Counted from the first letter of the stretch, positions 12,061 to 23,550 are shown. The stretch: 64,000 nucleotides of DNA from Liolophura sinensis (GCF_032854445.1 NC_088295.1:64525249-64589248), one strand, 5' to 3'. Notes: generated from the sequence alone by a model not told the origin. Program-made: numbers and translations.

Positions 12061-13489
12061 GTAGAAAACAACGTTTCAGTCTCATCATGCTGTGTACATG
12101 TACATGTATGCCATACTGGACATGAGGGCATCAAAATATACTCTATGTGGCCTAAAAACTGTTCATAAAAAAGGCATTTTAGAGGCAAATAAATGTCACA
12201 AAATATGAAACTTACATTTTTTTTTACATAGGGATATTCTCCTACCTTCCTGAAGGATGAATCTTAGGAATTCTAAGATTTAGCCCAAATTGGTAATTTA
12301 TACATAGTCATGGACAACACTCTACGACCATACACTATAATAATTGATGTTCAGGAAGTAGGTAAAGGTACACTGCAAAATTCAGATTGTCATGTATTAA
12401 CAAACAATTTTATATAATAGTGGTACTCGTCAGATTCTAGGAGAATGACAAAAAATGCAAATAGTGAAATAAAGAAGCTATTCAAAATATGAAAAACCCC
12501 TAGCACTATCAGGCCTCTTGACCTAAGGCTGAAACAGAACCAGTGAAAACTGGGTTTGAGTTAAGAGGGTTTGTGGTCTCTAAGTGAAAGCTGCCTTATA
12601 GAACATTGCCCAACTGTGCAAATTACCAAGTCATTTCAATTAGATGCGAATATACATAAGTTTGTCGCATGTAAAATATTGGGATTACAAGCCCTAATCA
12701 GTGAATAAAGTAAATAATAATGGTTACACCACATAATCTATGTTTTTGGTTAATCTATGTACTGAGGTTTACAAGCCACCTGTTGTTTTGGTGGACACCT
12801 TAATAAAAACGGATGAACAAGACTTTCAAAATGGAATTTTCAGCCCTGAAAACCAAACTATGCTGCTGTATAGGTAGACAGGTAAATTTTTGTTCTATAA
12901 ACCATAAATTCACAAAAAATGTGTTAATGTTGTAGAAAAAATGGAAGTTGAAAAGCAGTACTCCTAATTTCTTGATAAACTGTGGTTACAAAATGATGAA
13001 ACCAATTAACCGTCATTTAAATTTGAAATGTTTGATTATATGACATCACCCTTACAGGCAAGGTTTAATTTGGAAAGCAAGATTGTCATGGCATAATGGT
13101 AGTTTGGACCAACACAAGCAATAGGGCACATCCTTATTTTAGGATACAGTAAAGGTTTCCATGGCTCCCCCATCACTATACATGAGCTGAATGAAATAAC
13201 ACATAGTGGTCTTAACACATCACTTTGCAGATATGAATGGCTGACCCAGCCACTCATGCAAGGAAGTCAGGCTGTCATGTGAACATACCTGTCCATCCAC
13301 CCATGTGGTACAATCATAGCTATACAGTTTCATGCAGCATGCAAAACAAGTCCCTAGAGAACTTCAAACAAATTTGGACGATTATCAGCATTGGAAATTA
13401 ATAACCGTTCACACTGAAGCTTACAAGATATCGGTGAATCAAAACATATCACGTTTCGCACTGATGAGAGGTCAGGGTCCTATGGTAAA
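12061..13489. other. non-coding stretch without clear features
   Basis: No gene, RNA gene or repeat recognised. Sequence is AT-rich; the patch 13060-13260 is somewhat more complex. Confidence 0.45.
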
Positions 13490-13930
13490 TGGCTGTGATC
13501 GGCCAACAGTGCTATCAGCTGAAAAAGGGCCATTATTCAATTAGCACTCTGCCATGAGTTAACACTCAGGAAATTAATGAGTTTTGCCAAAAGCAAACCA
13601 GACCGTTTTAGACAACATCCATATTCTAACGAGGCAAACACAGAAACAAGCATATAAGCGATTTATATTTATGAACACACAGCAACATGGGCGATTCCCA
13701 GGCGATCAGATCAGCCGCTAATGCTCCATTCCATAGGACTCTAATGCAGCAATGAAAAATAGCTGCTTATGACAGTTTGGTGCCCCCGAAAAAACAAATG
13801 GGAGGGGAAAAAAATCAACCAGATTCAACGAGCAGGAAAGATAGCCAGCCGAACACTATCCATGGCCGTTCAAAATGAGGAGAAAATATTGACCCAGTTG
13901 ACTGCTACGTGATAATTTCCATTCTTGTCA
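13490..13930. other. candidate conserved non-coding block
   Basis: Complex sequence with CAATTAGC (about 13537), AGGAAATTAATGAGTTTT (13568-13585), GCGATTTATATTTATG near 13658 and GCCGCTAATGCTCC near 13713. The 18-mer recurs exactly at 17,912. No coding frame of note. Likely non-coding; function unknown. Confidence 0.28.
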
Positions 13931-14499
13931 AAACTGCAAGCATAACCATACTGCACCCATTCTTGGCCTCATTCAGTACAGCACAGCTATGTATACAGCT
14001 CTCATTGACCATACATGTATACTAGCACATGTACCAAGACAGCTTCTACGATCATACTTTGGGCTTAAACACAAGAATGAACATATTTATAATCATTGAG
14101 AACTTACGTGAACAAAAAAGGTAAAATATACATTACTGTTTACATAGTTTGAAGTACAGTTATCTAATACACCTAATCGTGAAAATAAATACTGTAAATG
14201 CTGCAAACTCTTATGGAAGAAAGAATAAAATGACAAAGTCAGAAGAGAGGAAAAGCAATCCTTAATGAAGAGGCCATTGTTGAAAATCAACTTGTTTATC
14301 AGGAGGAGGGAGTACAACTGCTTCTTAGAACACAACTGTACACAAAGAGATAAGTAATTTTATCCAAAATGGACATGAGCAGGCCATAAAGATAAGCACT
14401 TTACGCCTGGAACTGTCAGCATCAGACTCACCTTGTCACTGGTGCTGTGTACCAGAAGGTAAAGATCTCATTTCTCAGTTGTAAAATCAAATATCACAT
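13931..14499. other. AT-rich non-coding stretch
   Basis: Nothing identifiable. The minus-strand frame of 80 codons at 14093-14335 is low-complexity serine/phenylalanine-rich and taken as chance. Confidence 0.45.
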
Positions 14500-15640
14500 G
14501 TCGTGTTCTTCACTCCGACAACAAGAGTATGGCACAACCACATACGGTTTACAAGATGACTGCGACAGCCCACGCATTTGATTTCACAGGTAAGGGTCTT
14601 TGCACACTGATCCTCTGGTCACACTACATTTCCGTTTATCGTGAGCGTCGGATCCAAATCCGATGTGGCACCCTTAAACGGGGCAGCATTATCAGGTGTT
14701 ATGGGCTAAACTGTAAGTACCTTATGGAGATAACCGGCTCATCACCAGGAAAGCGGTAATAATTTCCGGCTGAGCGAGTACGGTGTAATCTGCTGGATCG
14801 GCAAGCTTTCTGATCTCTATTGCATGTATGGAGGAGACGGTGCCGGTGTGCTAGAGTCGGAACTGCTGCTGCTCCTCCTCAAATACGACCTTCAGCTGGG
14901 TTCCCTAATGGCAGAGCAGCACAGCGACCGTCCCACTGGAGTAGAACTTTGCCAAACCAATGAATTATGCATGGCCAAATAAAAATAAATAGTCGGCTTC
15001 AGCAGACACTCTGCAAAAATCAATAGCAAAGGATGGGGAGAAGTTTTAAGAAATGAACTTGGTCATTTGAAAACAAGATAGATACTCTACAAAAGCCCAA
15101 TTTTTGCTGAGCATAAAAGCCGCTTCTATTTCAGGCTTAATAAACTGTTGGTATGTGTAACGTTGGAGGAACTAAGCCATTCGCTCTGATGAGCAGACAT
15201 TGCATACATAAGTCTTTACGACTTTTTAAAATCACAGGCATGTAAGTACAATCCTTAGCAATGTGATCAATAAAAATTCAATTTGTTGCCTAAAGTTATT
15301 GTGCGCCAGCCATCTATGAGGATTGGCAGAGCGACCAAAACAGATCTTTACCATAGTCTACTCTCCTCATCGCCCCAATGAAATTACTTCTGTGTATTTG
15401 CTGAAGAAGAGCCAGGTCTCAAGGCGATCGAACATGCCACGGTGCTCTTATTACAACTTTAACCAAAATCAACAAATCACAGAGAACAGAAGCTCTGATA
15501 AGGGATCTAATGCTTTCAAGAAAGTGCCGGCACTTCCTAAAAGGTGGTACTGCAGCCACATGACTTCTTTACACAACCTGTGCCAAAGTGTCCACTATAA
15601 CTCTCAATTAATGGATGGGCATGGTCGGTAGAAATAAACG
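14500..15640. other. candidate conserved or 5'-exon-like region
   Basis: A long complex region, GC-rich for this window at 14530-14950, with many CpG. Two plus-strand frames (14529-14759, 76 codons; 15323-15631, 102 codons from TTG) cross it, neither with a recognisable domain. Good donor-like words occur at 14590 (CAG|GTAAGG) and 14713 (CT|GTAAGT), but such words are expected a few times by chance in 64 kb. Either a cluster of conserved non-coding elements or part of an unrecognised transcript. Confidence 0.25.
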
Positions 15641-16479
15641 TTGAGTTATGAGGAGATATTGAGAAACAATTGGCTGATCGAAGCGCCAAATATACACAGT
15701 TTATAAATGTAAGTATTAAAGAAAAGACAAACTATTCTTAGGTTAACTGTGCCAAAAATAATGACTGATTGCCTGAATGACTACAGCCAGTAGTGTTTCA
15801 GCGATATGGGGAAATCAGCGTGCCTCTGTCTACAACTATAACAAAGAGACAAATTCAAATGCCTTGCAAGCCTAACCTTGTTGTCATGCATACTAAGAGG
15901 TTATGCTTGTCACTGAAAACAACCCACGGTTTTTTTTTTGTTTATTTTTTTTTATGCGGCATTCAAATTAAAATAAACAAGTCTGTGTGTCACCCCCAAG
16001 CATAACGAATTCAGACCCACATTAAGTAAATATTGAATTCTGCGCACTTTCATTAGGATCCTGATATAAAAATTCAATGCCAGCAGATGTTACATTGATT
16101 TAGGGAACCACTTTATTAAGCAGTATTTTTTAATAACAACATTTTTTTAAAACAACTCCCACTTTCGGCAAATGTAATTTGATGCATGGACGTGTCTTCT
16201 CATAAGAAGGCTCTGAGGTAACAGTTATTCACAAGGCCAGTCTTTGATGTGCACCAGTCTTCAGGGCATACATCATGTAGGGAAGAGCTCTAAAATCAGC
16301 TACAGGGGAAAATTGAACGTACTGGCAGAAGTCGTACACAATAAAGTATAGCAAGTTAGTTGTCTGGATAGAGGGATGAAGAAGACAGACTAAAGGCATA
16401 GAGGATATTAACAGTGGAAGATTATCTACTGAGGCCTGGCCAGAAGCGAATATACCCAAATGAGACATTAAGAACACAT
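15641..16479. other. non-coding stretch, T-rich in part
   Basis: Mostly AT-rich, with T-runs at 15930-15952. ATTGGCTG occurs at 15669-15676. The 111-codon minus-strand frame at 16229-16564 has no recognisable domain. Confidence 0.42.
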
Positions 16480-17130
16480 TGGAGCAGTCTTGAGCCAGGG
16501 CAAATGTATGGCAATACACCCTTTTATTGCAATTAGACGGGTGGGCAATTGCGCTATTCATCAAGGAACCCGCACAATTCTTATTGTGCTTTCATCCGAG
16601 AGTCTTAACGGGCTTGCCCGAAGCTTGGCCGGATGGTTGATGGTCCTAAAGACTAGATCTGACAGGAGCCAACCCCCGGATGAACACAACTTCAGGTGCT
16701 CCTTGCTATCAAGGAGATGTCTTCCCTTGACGTTATTAATAGTTCTGATAATTTGCCGAATAAAAGCAACTTTTTAGAACCCTTTTGTTACGATTTCTCA
16801 ATCAATAATCGTTTTTAATATCATACCCGAATGCCCCTTTTTCCAGTCTCCCATGGCAATCCATCACTGTGATGGAGGGTCGCTCACAGAGTTTTCCACC
16901 AACCAACACCTTTCAAATCTCTCCCTAAAAGTGCCATGAAACTGCTAATAAACCTGAACTCACTGGATAAGGCTCACTTGTCTACTACTTCACGACAACA
17001 GTCTGGAAGCAAGGGTTTCATCTGGTAACACCACAATTACAGCCTGGAACTATGCCAAGAGAGAACAGGTTGGCCATAACCACATATTCCATTTTAAACA
17101 CCCGTTAACTGTACGGTCATCGAAGCAACA
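16480..17130. other. candidate conserved non-coding block
   Basis: Complex sequence with homeodomain-type CTTTTATTGCAATTAG (16521-16536), raised CpG to about 16680, and an imperfect inverted pair around 16695-16725 (AGGTGCTCCTTG / CAAGGAGATGTC). Open frames on the two strands overlap and have no domains. Regulatory role is inferred from complexity and word content. Confidence 0.27.
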
Positions 17131-17439
17131 CTGGAAACAAATAACCTAATGAGTTTGTTGTAGTTTGACTGCGAATCAATACACAGATCACCTCACATCC
17201 TTTAACATGAAAACACACAAGCACAGTCATTTTTTTTATCGTCTGAAAAAATATTACAACAGAACCAAAAGCAAAAGAAAGAAAGAACAAATTTGGCTAT
17301 CATTACAGGTTGATGTCCTTTTGCGCTACAGATGGACCTCAGGGATGGGAGTAAATCTATAGAAGGTACTGTTTAATTCAACACAAAGTACATCTCTGAT
17401 TCAAGATGGCTCAAATTAGATTGGTTTTTTTGTATAATT
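17131..17439. other. AT-rich non-coding stretch
   Basis: Nothing identifiable. Confidence 0.45.
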
Positions 17440-17645
17440 GAAGCACTGGCTGTTCTCCCTGATTGGGAGTCTGGCGGAAGTTTATGGTGCCCTAGAGGAC
17501 AAGTGGGAGCTGCGACTCGGAGGCGAGCACTATATGCACGATCAGGCGAAGGCAGATTGTGGCGCAAAATAACGCGAAAGTCTTTAATGACAAACCTGTG
17601 GGAGGTGCAACGGCATTAACGAACACAGACTATGGGTATTTATGT
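17440..17645. other. candidate conserved block, GC- and CpG-raised
   Basis: About 200 bp with the highest local GC in this part of the window and roughly a dozen CpG (for example GGCGCAAAATAACGCGAAAG at 17560-17579). It stands between two strongly AT-rich stretches. A 64-codon minus-strand frame crosses it without a domain. Could be an ultraconserved element or a small unrecognised exon; nothing decides. Confidence 0.27.
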
Positions 17646-18049
17646 GTACGAAGAGACTGAGCATGTATTTAAATATCCTATATTGTAAAAGAAAAGAAAA
17701 GTGACTGCATTTTATTCAATGGATTCAAACATTTTTAATTCCAACAGGTTATTTGTACAGTTGACATTACAGACTGAATATTGTTTTATTATAACAAGAC
17801 ATGGAACCAACTCAAAATGTTTTGAACTGCTCCTGTTTTGAAGACCATAAGACAAAGTGCAAAATTTAAAAACAGTTATGAATTGTTTTTTTCCTATTTA
17901 TTAAAACTTTGAGGAAATTAATGAGTTTTATATAGTTAATCTATCACTCAAGTGCACAAAATACACCAAATAAACTAACAATTTCTTCTTACAGCAATAA
18001 TGGGGCAACTAATGAAGCTCATTCAATATACGGTGACTCTTTCAGTGTA
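17646..18049. other. AT-rich non-coding stretch
   Basis: No gene or repeat family. Contains AGGAAATTAATGAGTTTT (17912-17929), an exact 18-bp match to 13,568-13,585. Confidence 0.45.
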
Positions 18050-18410
18050 GTTAAAAATCAGGGCACGTATCAAGGTATGAGCTGGGGTAATCAGGGAGTG
18101 CTGTGGTCTGCATGGAAGTGGGTACCACCTGTAAGTCAATTTTGATAACATCCTCTCAAGTCCATGGCTTCTAACCGACCACCGAAAGGAAATTAATCCA
18201 CTTGGTCAAACATTTGAAGAGATGATGTTAAGGGAATCAGCAAGGGCTATAACTTAATTCAAGGATCATCCAGTTAACATATCCCTATAGTAATCGTTCA
18301 TAGTGAGAATGAATATTCATGAGTCTTGAATCCCCAGCATCTGGCCACTGTTCAGAGCCAGCTCAGACTGATAATGAGCCCGGCTCTAATTTATCTTGAC
18401 CTTGAACTTC
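18050..18410. other. candidate conserved non-coding block
   Basis: Unique, balanced-composition sequence including GAATATTCATGAG (18311-18323), AATTAATCC and the segment 18340-18400, rich in CAGCTC/GAGCC words. No open frame of note, and neighbours are repeats or AT-rich DNA. Among the better candidates for conserved regulatory DNA, by appearance only. Confidence 0.28.
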
Positions 18411-18920
18411 ACCTTGATGTTTGTGGAGGTTTATACCAATAGAGCCAAAATAAATTTTTACACGCAATATGAATATCGTCAACAGAACATAGCAGATCAA
18501 ATAAAAACATAAAAACTACCTGTTCCTTTTGAATCAAGACAAATTGAAAACAATAGCTAGCCTTGACAAGCAAAAAGTAAAGAAGATGAAATATCTGGGC
18601 TCTAGATGTAAGGTCACCAAATTTACAGACCCAGGAAGTTTGTTCAGTTGTGATACATGTATACATGTACCAAAGTCAACGCTGATGGCTGAACATCAAA
18701 TACCTCCAAAATGCTAATGCTAAACGATGAAATCTGAATCTCTTAAATTCAGCTTACAGATTACAGATTACAGGGCATTGTAAACATATTCCAGATGACT
18801 GTGTGGACTTTGTCAATATATGTCAAAGGCTTTATACGGTAGACCACATTTCAACCGTTTGAAAGCGTACATGTAGCTTGGGGCACTGGAACTGAACTTC
18901 ATGCCCATATCATATGTACA
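18411..18920. other. AT-rich non-coding stretch
   Basis: No gene. The palindromic run GATACATGTATACATGTACC lies at about 18,652-18,671; CAGATTACAGATTACAG near 18,756 is a tiny tandem. Confidence 0.45.
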
Positions 18921-18922
18921 TG

Positions 18923-19275
18923 CAAGTATGCTTGGGGTTTAACACCATACTTAGCAATTTTTCAGTCATATGACGACAACACGTCATTAGGTGTGTGTAG
19001 ATATATTGTTTCTTCTTGTGGCAGGGTCCACGACTCCAAAGTGCTGCTGCCATGTACTGACGTACCATGCCGAAGATACCAGACATGGCACCCCACCCAG
19101 TCACATTGTACTGACACTGGGCCACCCAGTCATGTTTCCTTGCACTAACCTCTCAGTACTAAGTGCCAATGAGGCAGCAGAAAATACCACTTTTAAAGTC
19201 TTATGACCTGAACTGGGTTTGAACCCAAGGTCTTTTGACTTTGAGGGGCACGTTCTAACCTTTAGGCAGTCTGCC
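18923..19275 (-). mobile_element. SINE family B, longest copy
   Basis: On the minus strand the right end is tRNA-like: an A-box-like stretch (CTAAAGGTTAGAACGTGC) and a B-box-like GGGTTCAAACCC at about 19,213-19,224. A body follows, ending at 18,923-18,980 with a conserved GTCATATGACTGAAAAATTG-type segment. The tRNA-like part and adjoining body match 34,711-34,843; the body and 3' end match 59,147-59,340. Three partial matches in one window support a dispersed family. The tRNA-like head supplies an internal RNA polymerase III promoter in such elements. Exact ends and target duplications were not resolved. Confidence 0.75.
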
Positions 19276-19396
19276 TATATTATAACACATAACTGTACAT
19301 ACATTATTGCGAAATATTGTGAAAGACAAAACACGTATTTTCGCATTTTATTCAAACATGTTCTTGTCATGACATGGCTCAAAAATTGCCTATATC

Positions 19397-19417
19397 CATT
19401 CATTCATTCATTCATTA
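19397..19417. repeat. (ATTC)n microsatellite
   Basis: Five CATT/ATTC tetramers in a row. Confidence 0.85.
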
Positions 19418-19499
19418 TTTAGCACAATGCTCAGTTTTAATATACGAACTCTCCAACCTTCGATGATACATTGTTTCAATTGTAGGCTGCCCACCTACA

Positions 19500-19712
19500 A
19501 AAGGAGTCCTCCTGAAGTTCCTTGAAGTCCCTCTGAATTCCCCCAGTGAAGCAATAAGTAAGTCCCTTAGAAGCCAGGTCCCTTGGAAGCCCCAATGAAG
19601 CCCCTGCAGAGGGAGTCCTCTACAGAAACACCACTGAAGTCCCTTAGAAGTGCCCCCTGAAGTCCCACTGAAGCACTCGCTGAAGTCCCTTAAAAGCACT
19701 CCCTGATGTCCA
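19500..19712 (-). repeat. degenerate short-unit tandem array (GAAGTCCCTTAGAAGC type)
   Basis: The plus strand contains many diverged repeats of a roughly 15-18-bp unit built on TGAAGTCCCTTAGAAGC, with spacings varying by a few bases. The minus strand is open for 94 codons (19,415-19,699) and reads a glycine/threonine/serine-rich repeat. The frame survives because the units lack stops, so it is more likely a by-product of the array than a gene. Confidence 0.7.
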
Positions 19713-19881
19713 ACAGAATCAAGTTCATCATTGAAAACTTAGTGGAAAGTAGATATTCTACAATTGATTTTATCTGTAACGTAAACCTACCTCATTGCAA
19801 GAACTATACACGTACCTGCAAGATGTAGTGTACTATCACCAACAAAAACACCTGGTCAGGTAAAATGATATAGCTTGCACA

Positions 19882-20130
19882 TAGTCAGCTCAGTTGGTTA
19901 ACGCGCTAGTGCAACGTTATGACCCAGGAGCCTCTCACCAGTGCGATCGCTGTGAGTTCAAGTCCAGCTAATGCTGGCTTCCTCTCCGGCCGTAAGTGGG
20001 AAGGTCTGTCAGTAACCTGCGGATGGTCGTGGCTCTGCCCGGTTTCCTCCCACCATAATGCTGGCCGCCGTCGTATAAGTGAAACATTCTTGAGTACAGC
20101 GTAAAACACCAATCAAATAAATAAATAAAT
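19882..20130 (+). mobile_element. SINE family A, near-full-length copy
   Basis: The 5' part is tRNA-like: an A-box region GCTCAGTTGGTTAACGCG (19,888-19,905) and a B-box GAGTTCAAGTCC (about 19,954-19,965). A conserved body with GGTTTCCTCCCACC (20,041-20,054) follows, then GTAAAACACC and an (AAAT)n tail ending at 20,130. The body lacks a short segment present in the 4.6-kb copy (the TTTCCCCC part). Open frames of about 60 codons on both strands are by-products. RNA polymerase III transcription and LINE-dependent mobility are known for this class, not shown here. Confidence 0.9.
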
Positions 20131-20269
20131 CATATATACATGTGTGCAGTACTTGATGTTCTCATGTCCCAGTAGCTGTTGTGGATTAATTGGAATTCTC
20201 CATCATGCAAATCGATTTCTGTTTCCAAAATGCAGCTAATGAATATACAGTGTCAACTGAGCACCTCAG

Positions 20270-20665
20270 AACCAGCTGATCAAATGTCCTGTATACGATG
20301 GTAACACCCGTCCCTGGTCTGTGCTAATAGCTTGTAACACCTACTTCAATTCCAACCTGATGCTGCTGCTTTAACTGTAACAAAGGTAAGCTGAGCGGAG
20401 AACGAAGCCACCTACTACCAGGACAACACCTCATATACGTGCCCACCACCAGGTAGTAATTTACTGCTCCACGATTAACAACCTGTATGATCTCGTTAGG
20501 AAGGAAGTAGGGTGCCTTAATTACCGGCAGTGCATTCAACATTGCATGTTTGCTGAGAAGAACGGAAACCCACTAATTAGCACTTACCGGTGCCAATTGG
20601 TTTTGCTGGTTGATGTTAAGACATTGCCATTCTCATCACAGACATGTGACGTTGCTTAATACTGG
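20270..20665. other. candidate conserved non-coding block, homeodomain-word rich
   Basis: Contains CTTAATTACC (20,517-20,526) and the palindrome CTAATTAG (20,573-20,580) within 65 bp, in complex sequence with CpG and near-repeated ACCAGG/CCTACTACC words. A 72-codon minus-strand frame is open but featureless. Among the better enhancer-like candidates; function is inference. Confidence 0.32.
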
Positions 20666-21199
20666 CACTCTGCATGTTGACTTTGCAATACCTATAACAT
20701 CTAATCTGTACAACCTGAATCCCTATCTTCTGTAAACTGTTTTACTTTCAATAACATGACCATAGCAACCAACACAGTCACAAACCCCTACCTTGACATC
20801 AGCTGAAAGATGAAAATCCTTGAATATACTAGTATAAAAGACGTAAATGTCTCCTCATGACCATGAGCAAGTAAATAGCGACAATACACAAGTATATAAT
20901 TCAAGGCAATACAGTAATTATCCTCACAATTATAACATAAAAATACATAAAAAAAAATAATAATGTAGCATTACAAGCAAGTGCCTTTCACAAAAAAACA
21001 CAAAAACTGATTTTCGCCAAACTCATGACCATGAGAAAGAATTCCTACACCCCATCAATGCTGGCTCATTGGTTTCCCCCAATGAATATTAACCAAAATA
21101 GGTTTTTTCATCTTATTGGGCTACGATTTTCATCTAATGTTTACTGAAGCCATTCATAAGTCATATGAAGGCTTCAAATGGCATTTGCAGCAAATTAAC
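20666..21199. other. AT-rich non-coding stretch
   Basis: Nothing identifiable. Confidence 0.45.
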
Positions 21200-21945
21200 T
21201 GTGATTTCTGGAGGGTATGAGTGAAGTCAGGTTAAGCAGAGTTCAATTGTTCAGGTGGATTTCAAGCATGAACTGCCATCAAGGACAGGCAATGACAAAT
21301 AAATCCAGGTTGTCTGTAAAAATAAAGAAGGATTCTATTTGAACAAAACAGGTCTTAGTGCCAAATCCCAAGTCCTCTGCAACTTGTCTGGACAATTTCC
21401 TTTATTGAAGCATCAAAGGTTTAGCTGAGGGAGAAGATTGGACTCACATGCTGTTAGGCCACAAAGCCTCTGGTCAAACACACGTTGGTATACTTATTGA
21501 TTACGCGGCTATTCTCTGTTTGAATTGATAGCTTCAATGCATCAGCTCTGTCCACAAATACGCTTTTAGACCTCTTCAAGGTGGACCTGCAAACAGTCGA
21601 GGTATACTCCTAGGGTAACCAGTGGCCGCCGTTGACCAAAACGTCATTGAGGACTTTGCGAGGACACTCCAGTCTGACCGCGAGAAGTGGGAGCCGAGGA
21701 GATTTACCATGACCATTGATTCATCAATAACACGACCATCAACTGTGATTGACAGTGAGTCCTCTTCTGTCGTGGCTTATGTCAAGGAAAACTTATTTGG
21801 ACCATGTTTGTTCCATCCTTCCATGACGGCACAGTCCTCTTTCAGCTGGGTGAACCGATCACACTCAAATAACCGAAAGCTTACAGAAGAGTTTAACTGT
21901 AATTTGAAGCATCTCGTGAGTGTGCAGCGAAAATAGGTCTGCCTG
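21200..21945 (+). other. candidate conserved block with a 104-codon open frame
   Basis: A complex region. From a GTG at 21,622 the plus strand is open for 104 codons to 21,936, just after an in-frame stop at 21,616. The frame has mixed, protein-like composition and a CpG-raised start (21,620-21,690), but I see no known domain, ATG start or good acceptor (the AG at 21,621-21,622 lacks a pyrimidine tract). Could be a conserved non-coding element or a diverged exon; the former seems likelier. Confidence 0.25.
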
Positions 21946-23180
21946 AAACTATTTTTAATTAAAGTTTTGGGTGGAAGTGTTTTTTTTTTTTTTTTTTCTT
22001 CTTCTTAATATTGATTCAATCAACTGCGACAGAACTCCTATTCACTTATTGCAAAAAGAAGTGAACAGGGCTTAGAAAGAGCCCTTAAATTTGATACTGT
22101 GGGACAAGAACAGAGAAATGTCACAGGTTCAATAATGTAACATGAGCAATGAGAGCAGGAGAAATGACCGCAATAGATCGAGGGGTGCTTTATCTCCCTG
22201 CACTGTATGATATAAGACATAAAATGGCCATTTGCATACAGTTCCCAGTTGACATGCACATGCAACAAAGTTGGAACTTTCAGCATAATCTAACATATAC
22301 AATGTGTACAACATGCAATAATGTAGGTACAATGTATACAGTATGTATTGGCTGGTAAAATGTAATATTATACACTTTACAGCACTACATTACACACACT
22401 ACATTACATTTTATTATTCTCACACAATGCCATTTGCAACTAAAGTTACTTTATTCAACATTAATCATGTTCATTACAATATACTTCAATAGCATATACA
22501 TGTATACTATAAGTCTTCAACCTTTTTGCATGTTTGCAAGGTGTTTATTCAAGCACATTCTGATATAAAATTACAAGTATGAAAGCCCTGAAATTGGCCA
22601 ACCCAATCAATGTAGTTTTGTCTCCAAATTAAATATAATTATAAATGTGTATAAAATGCACTGAGAGTTGCGCTCTTGTATGTGAAACGGTTGAGGTATT
22701 AGGGTACACGTAATACTTCACACTTTAAAAGCAAATTTTTGTACAACTTTTCCCATAAAGCTGACACCTGGAAAAATGCAACTTGACACCAGTACAACTG
22801 GTTATGCAATAACAGTGGCAAGGTGTTCAATGCATGTAGTTCTCTTAAACCTCGTTTCTCAAGATGTCTTCTGGCTTGCAAAATAAATTCAAGAACATTT
22901 TCTGGGGAGTGGCTGGTGGTGGTTGGGCAAAGGGGAGGGGAAGATTTTCATGATCCATGGGACGGTACCCTGATGTACAAGCCATGAAGGTCAGTAAACA
23001 CTGTTCTTGAATACTTCAATGTATATGTTTCATACCAAGCCAAATATACATCACATGATACACATACAATTGTACTAAGTAATGCTTCCTTGATAGTGCC
23101 AGTATGTTCTTGCTAGGATGTGGCTATAGCACTGCCTTAATTTACCAGCATGATATTCATTTTAACACTGATTCTCATAT
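21946..23180. other. AT-rich non-coding stretch
   Basis: T-run at 21,980-21,999. No gene or repeat family. Overlapping 60-80-codon frames on both strands at 22,040-22,360 are chance. A local ACTACATTACA motif repeats at about 22,384-22,410. ATTGGCTG at 22,347-22,354. Confidence 0.45.
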
Positions 23181-23183
23181 CCA

Positions 23184-23550
23184 ATAAATAAAGTCATGAA
23201 TTTGGTAATATAGGGTAATTAATATACTCACAGAGCCTCGGCGATGGATTGTACCCCTAGTGTCATTGTCACTTATGTGTATGCAAAACCTCAGCTCAAT
23301 AAACGCATTACTTCTTTTACACACCACCCCTAACATGTCTACTTTAATTAACAATTATTCTTCTAAAAAGGACACTAGGTCATGAATTTTGTAATTTATG
23401 TTGTTTAATATGCATACAGCAAATCAATGATGGGACAGCTCCCTTGTGTTATTGTGATTTACATATGTGCAAATTAAACCTTAGCTCAATACATGCAGTA
23501 CTTTGTAAGATACCATCCCTAACATTTTGTTTAACATTGCTTTCCCTGTC
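23184..23550 (+). repeat. degenerate two-copy direct repeat (about 185-bp unit)
   Basis: Segment 23,184-23,363 and segment 23,370-23,550 share an ordered series of words: GTCATGAATTT then GTAAT, then TGTCATTGT/TGTTATTGT, CTCAGCTCAATA/CTTAGCTCAATA, a GCATTACTT/GCAGTACTT step and CCCCTAACAT/TCCCTAACAT. Spacing is the same within a few bases. This looks like an old tandem duplication or two adjoining monomers of a larger repeat. Nothing is coded. Confidence 0.6.

Noticed and set aside
14529-14759. Candidate first exon ending at CAG|GTAAGG (14,590)
   Set aside because: The ATG frame before the donor is only about 20 codons, the protein is unrecognised, and this donor word is expected about twice by chance in the window. 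Kept only as part of the 14.5-15.6-kb block.
16229-16564. 111-codon minus-strand frame
   Set aside because: No domain and mixed with a 95-codon open frame on the plus strand over the same DNA.
19882-19970. Possible tRNA gene (A and B box present)
   Set aside because: It is the tRNA-like head of a SINE: it continues into the family body and no clean cloverleaf acceptor stem can be drawn. The same holds for the heads near 19,220, 25,570, 34,800 and 35,990.
19906-20112. Open frames of 60-68 codons on both strands
   Set aside because: They lie wholly within SINE family A, which is non-coding.
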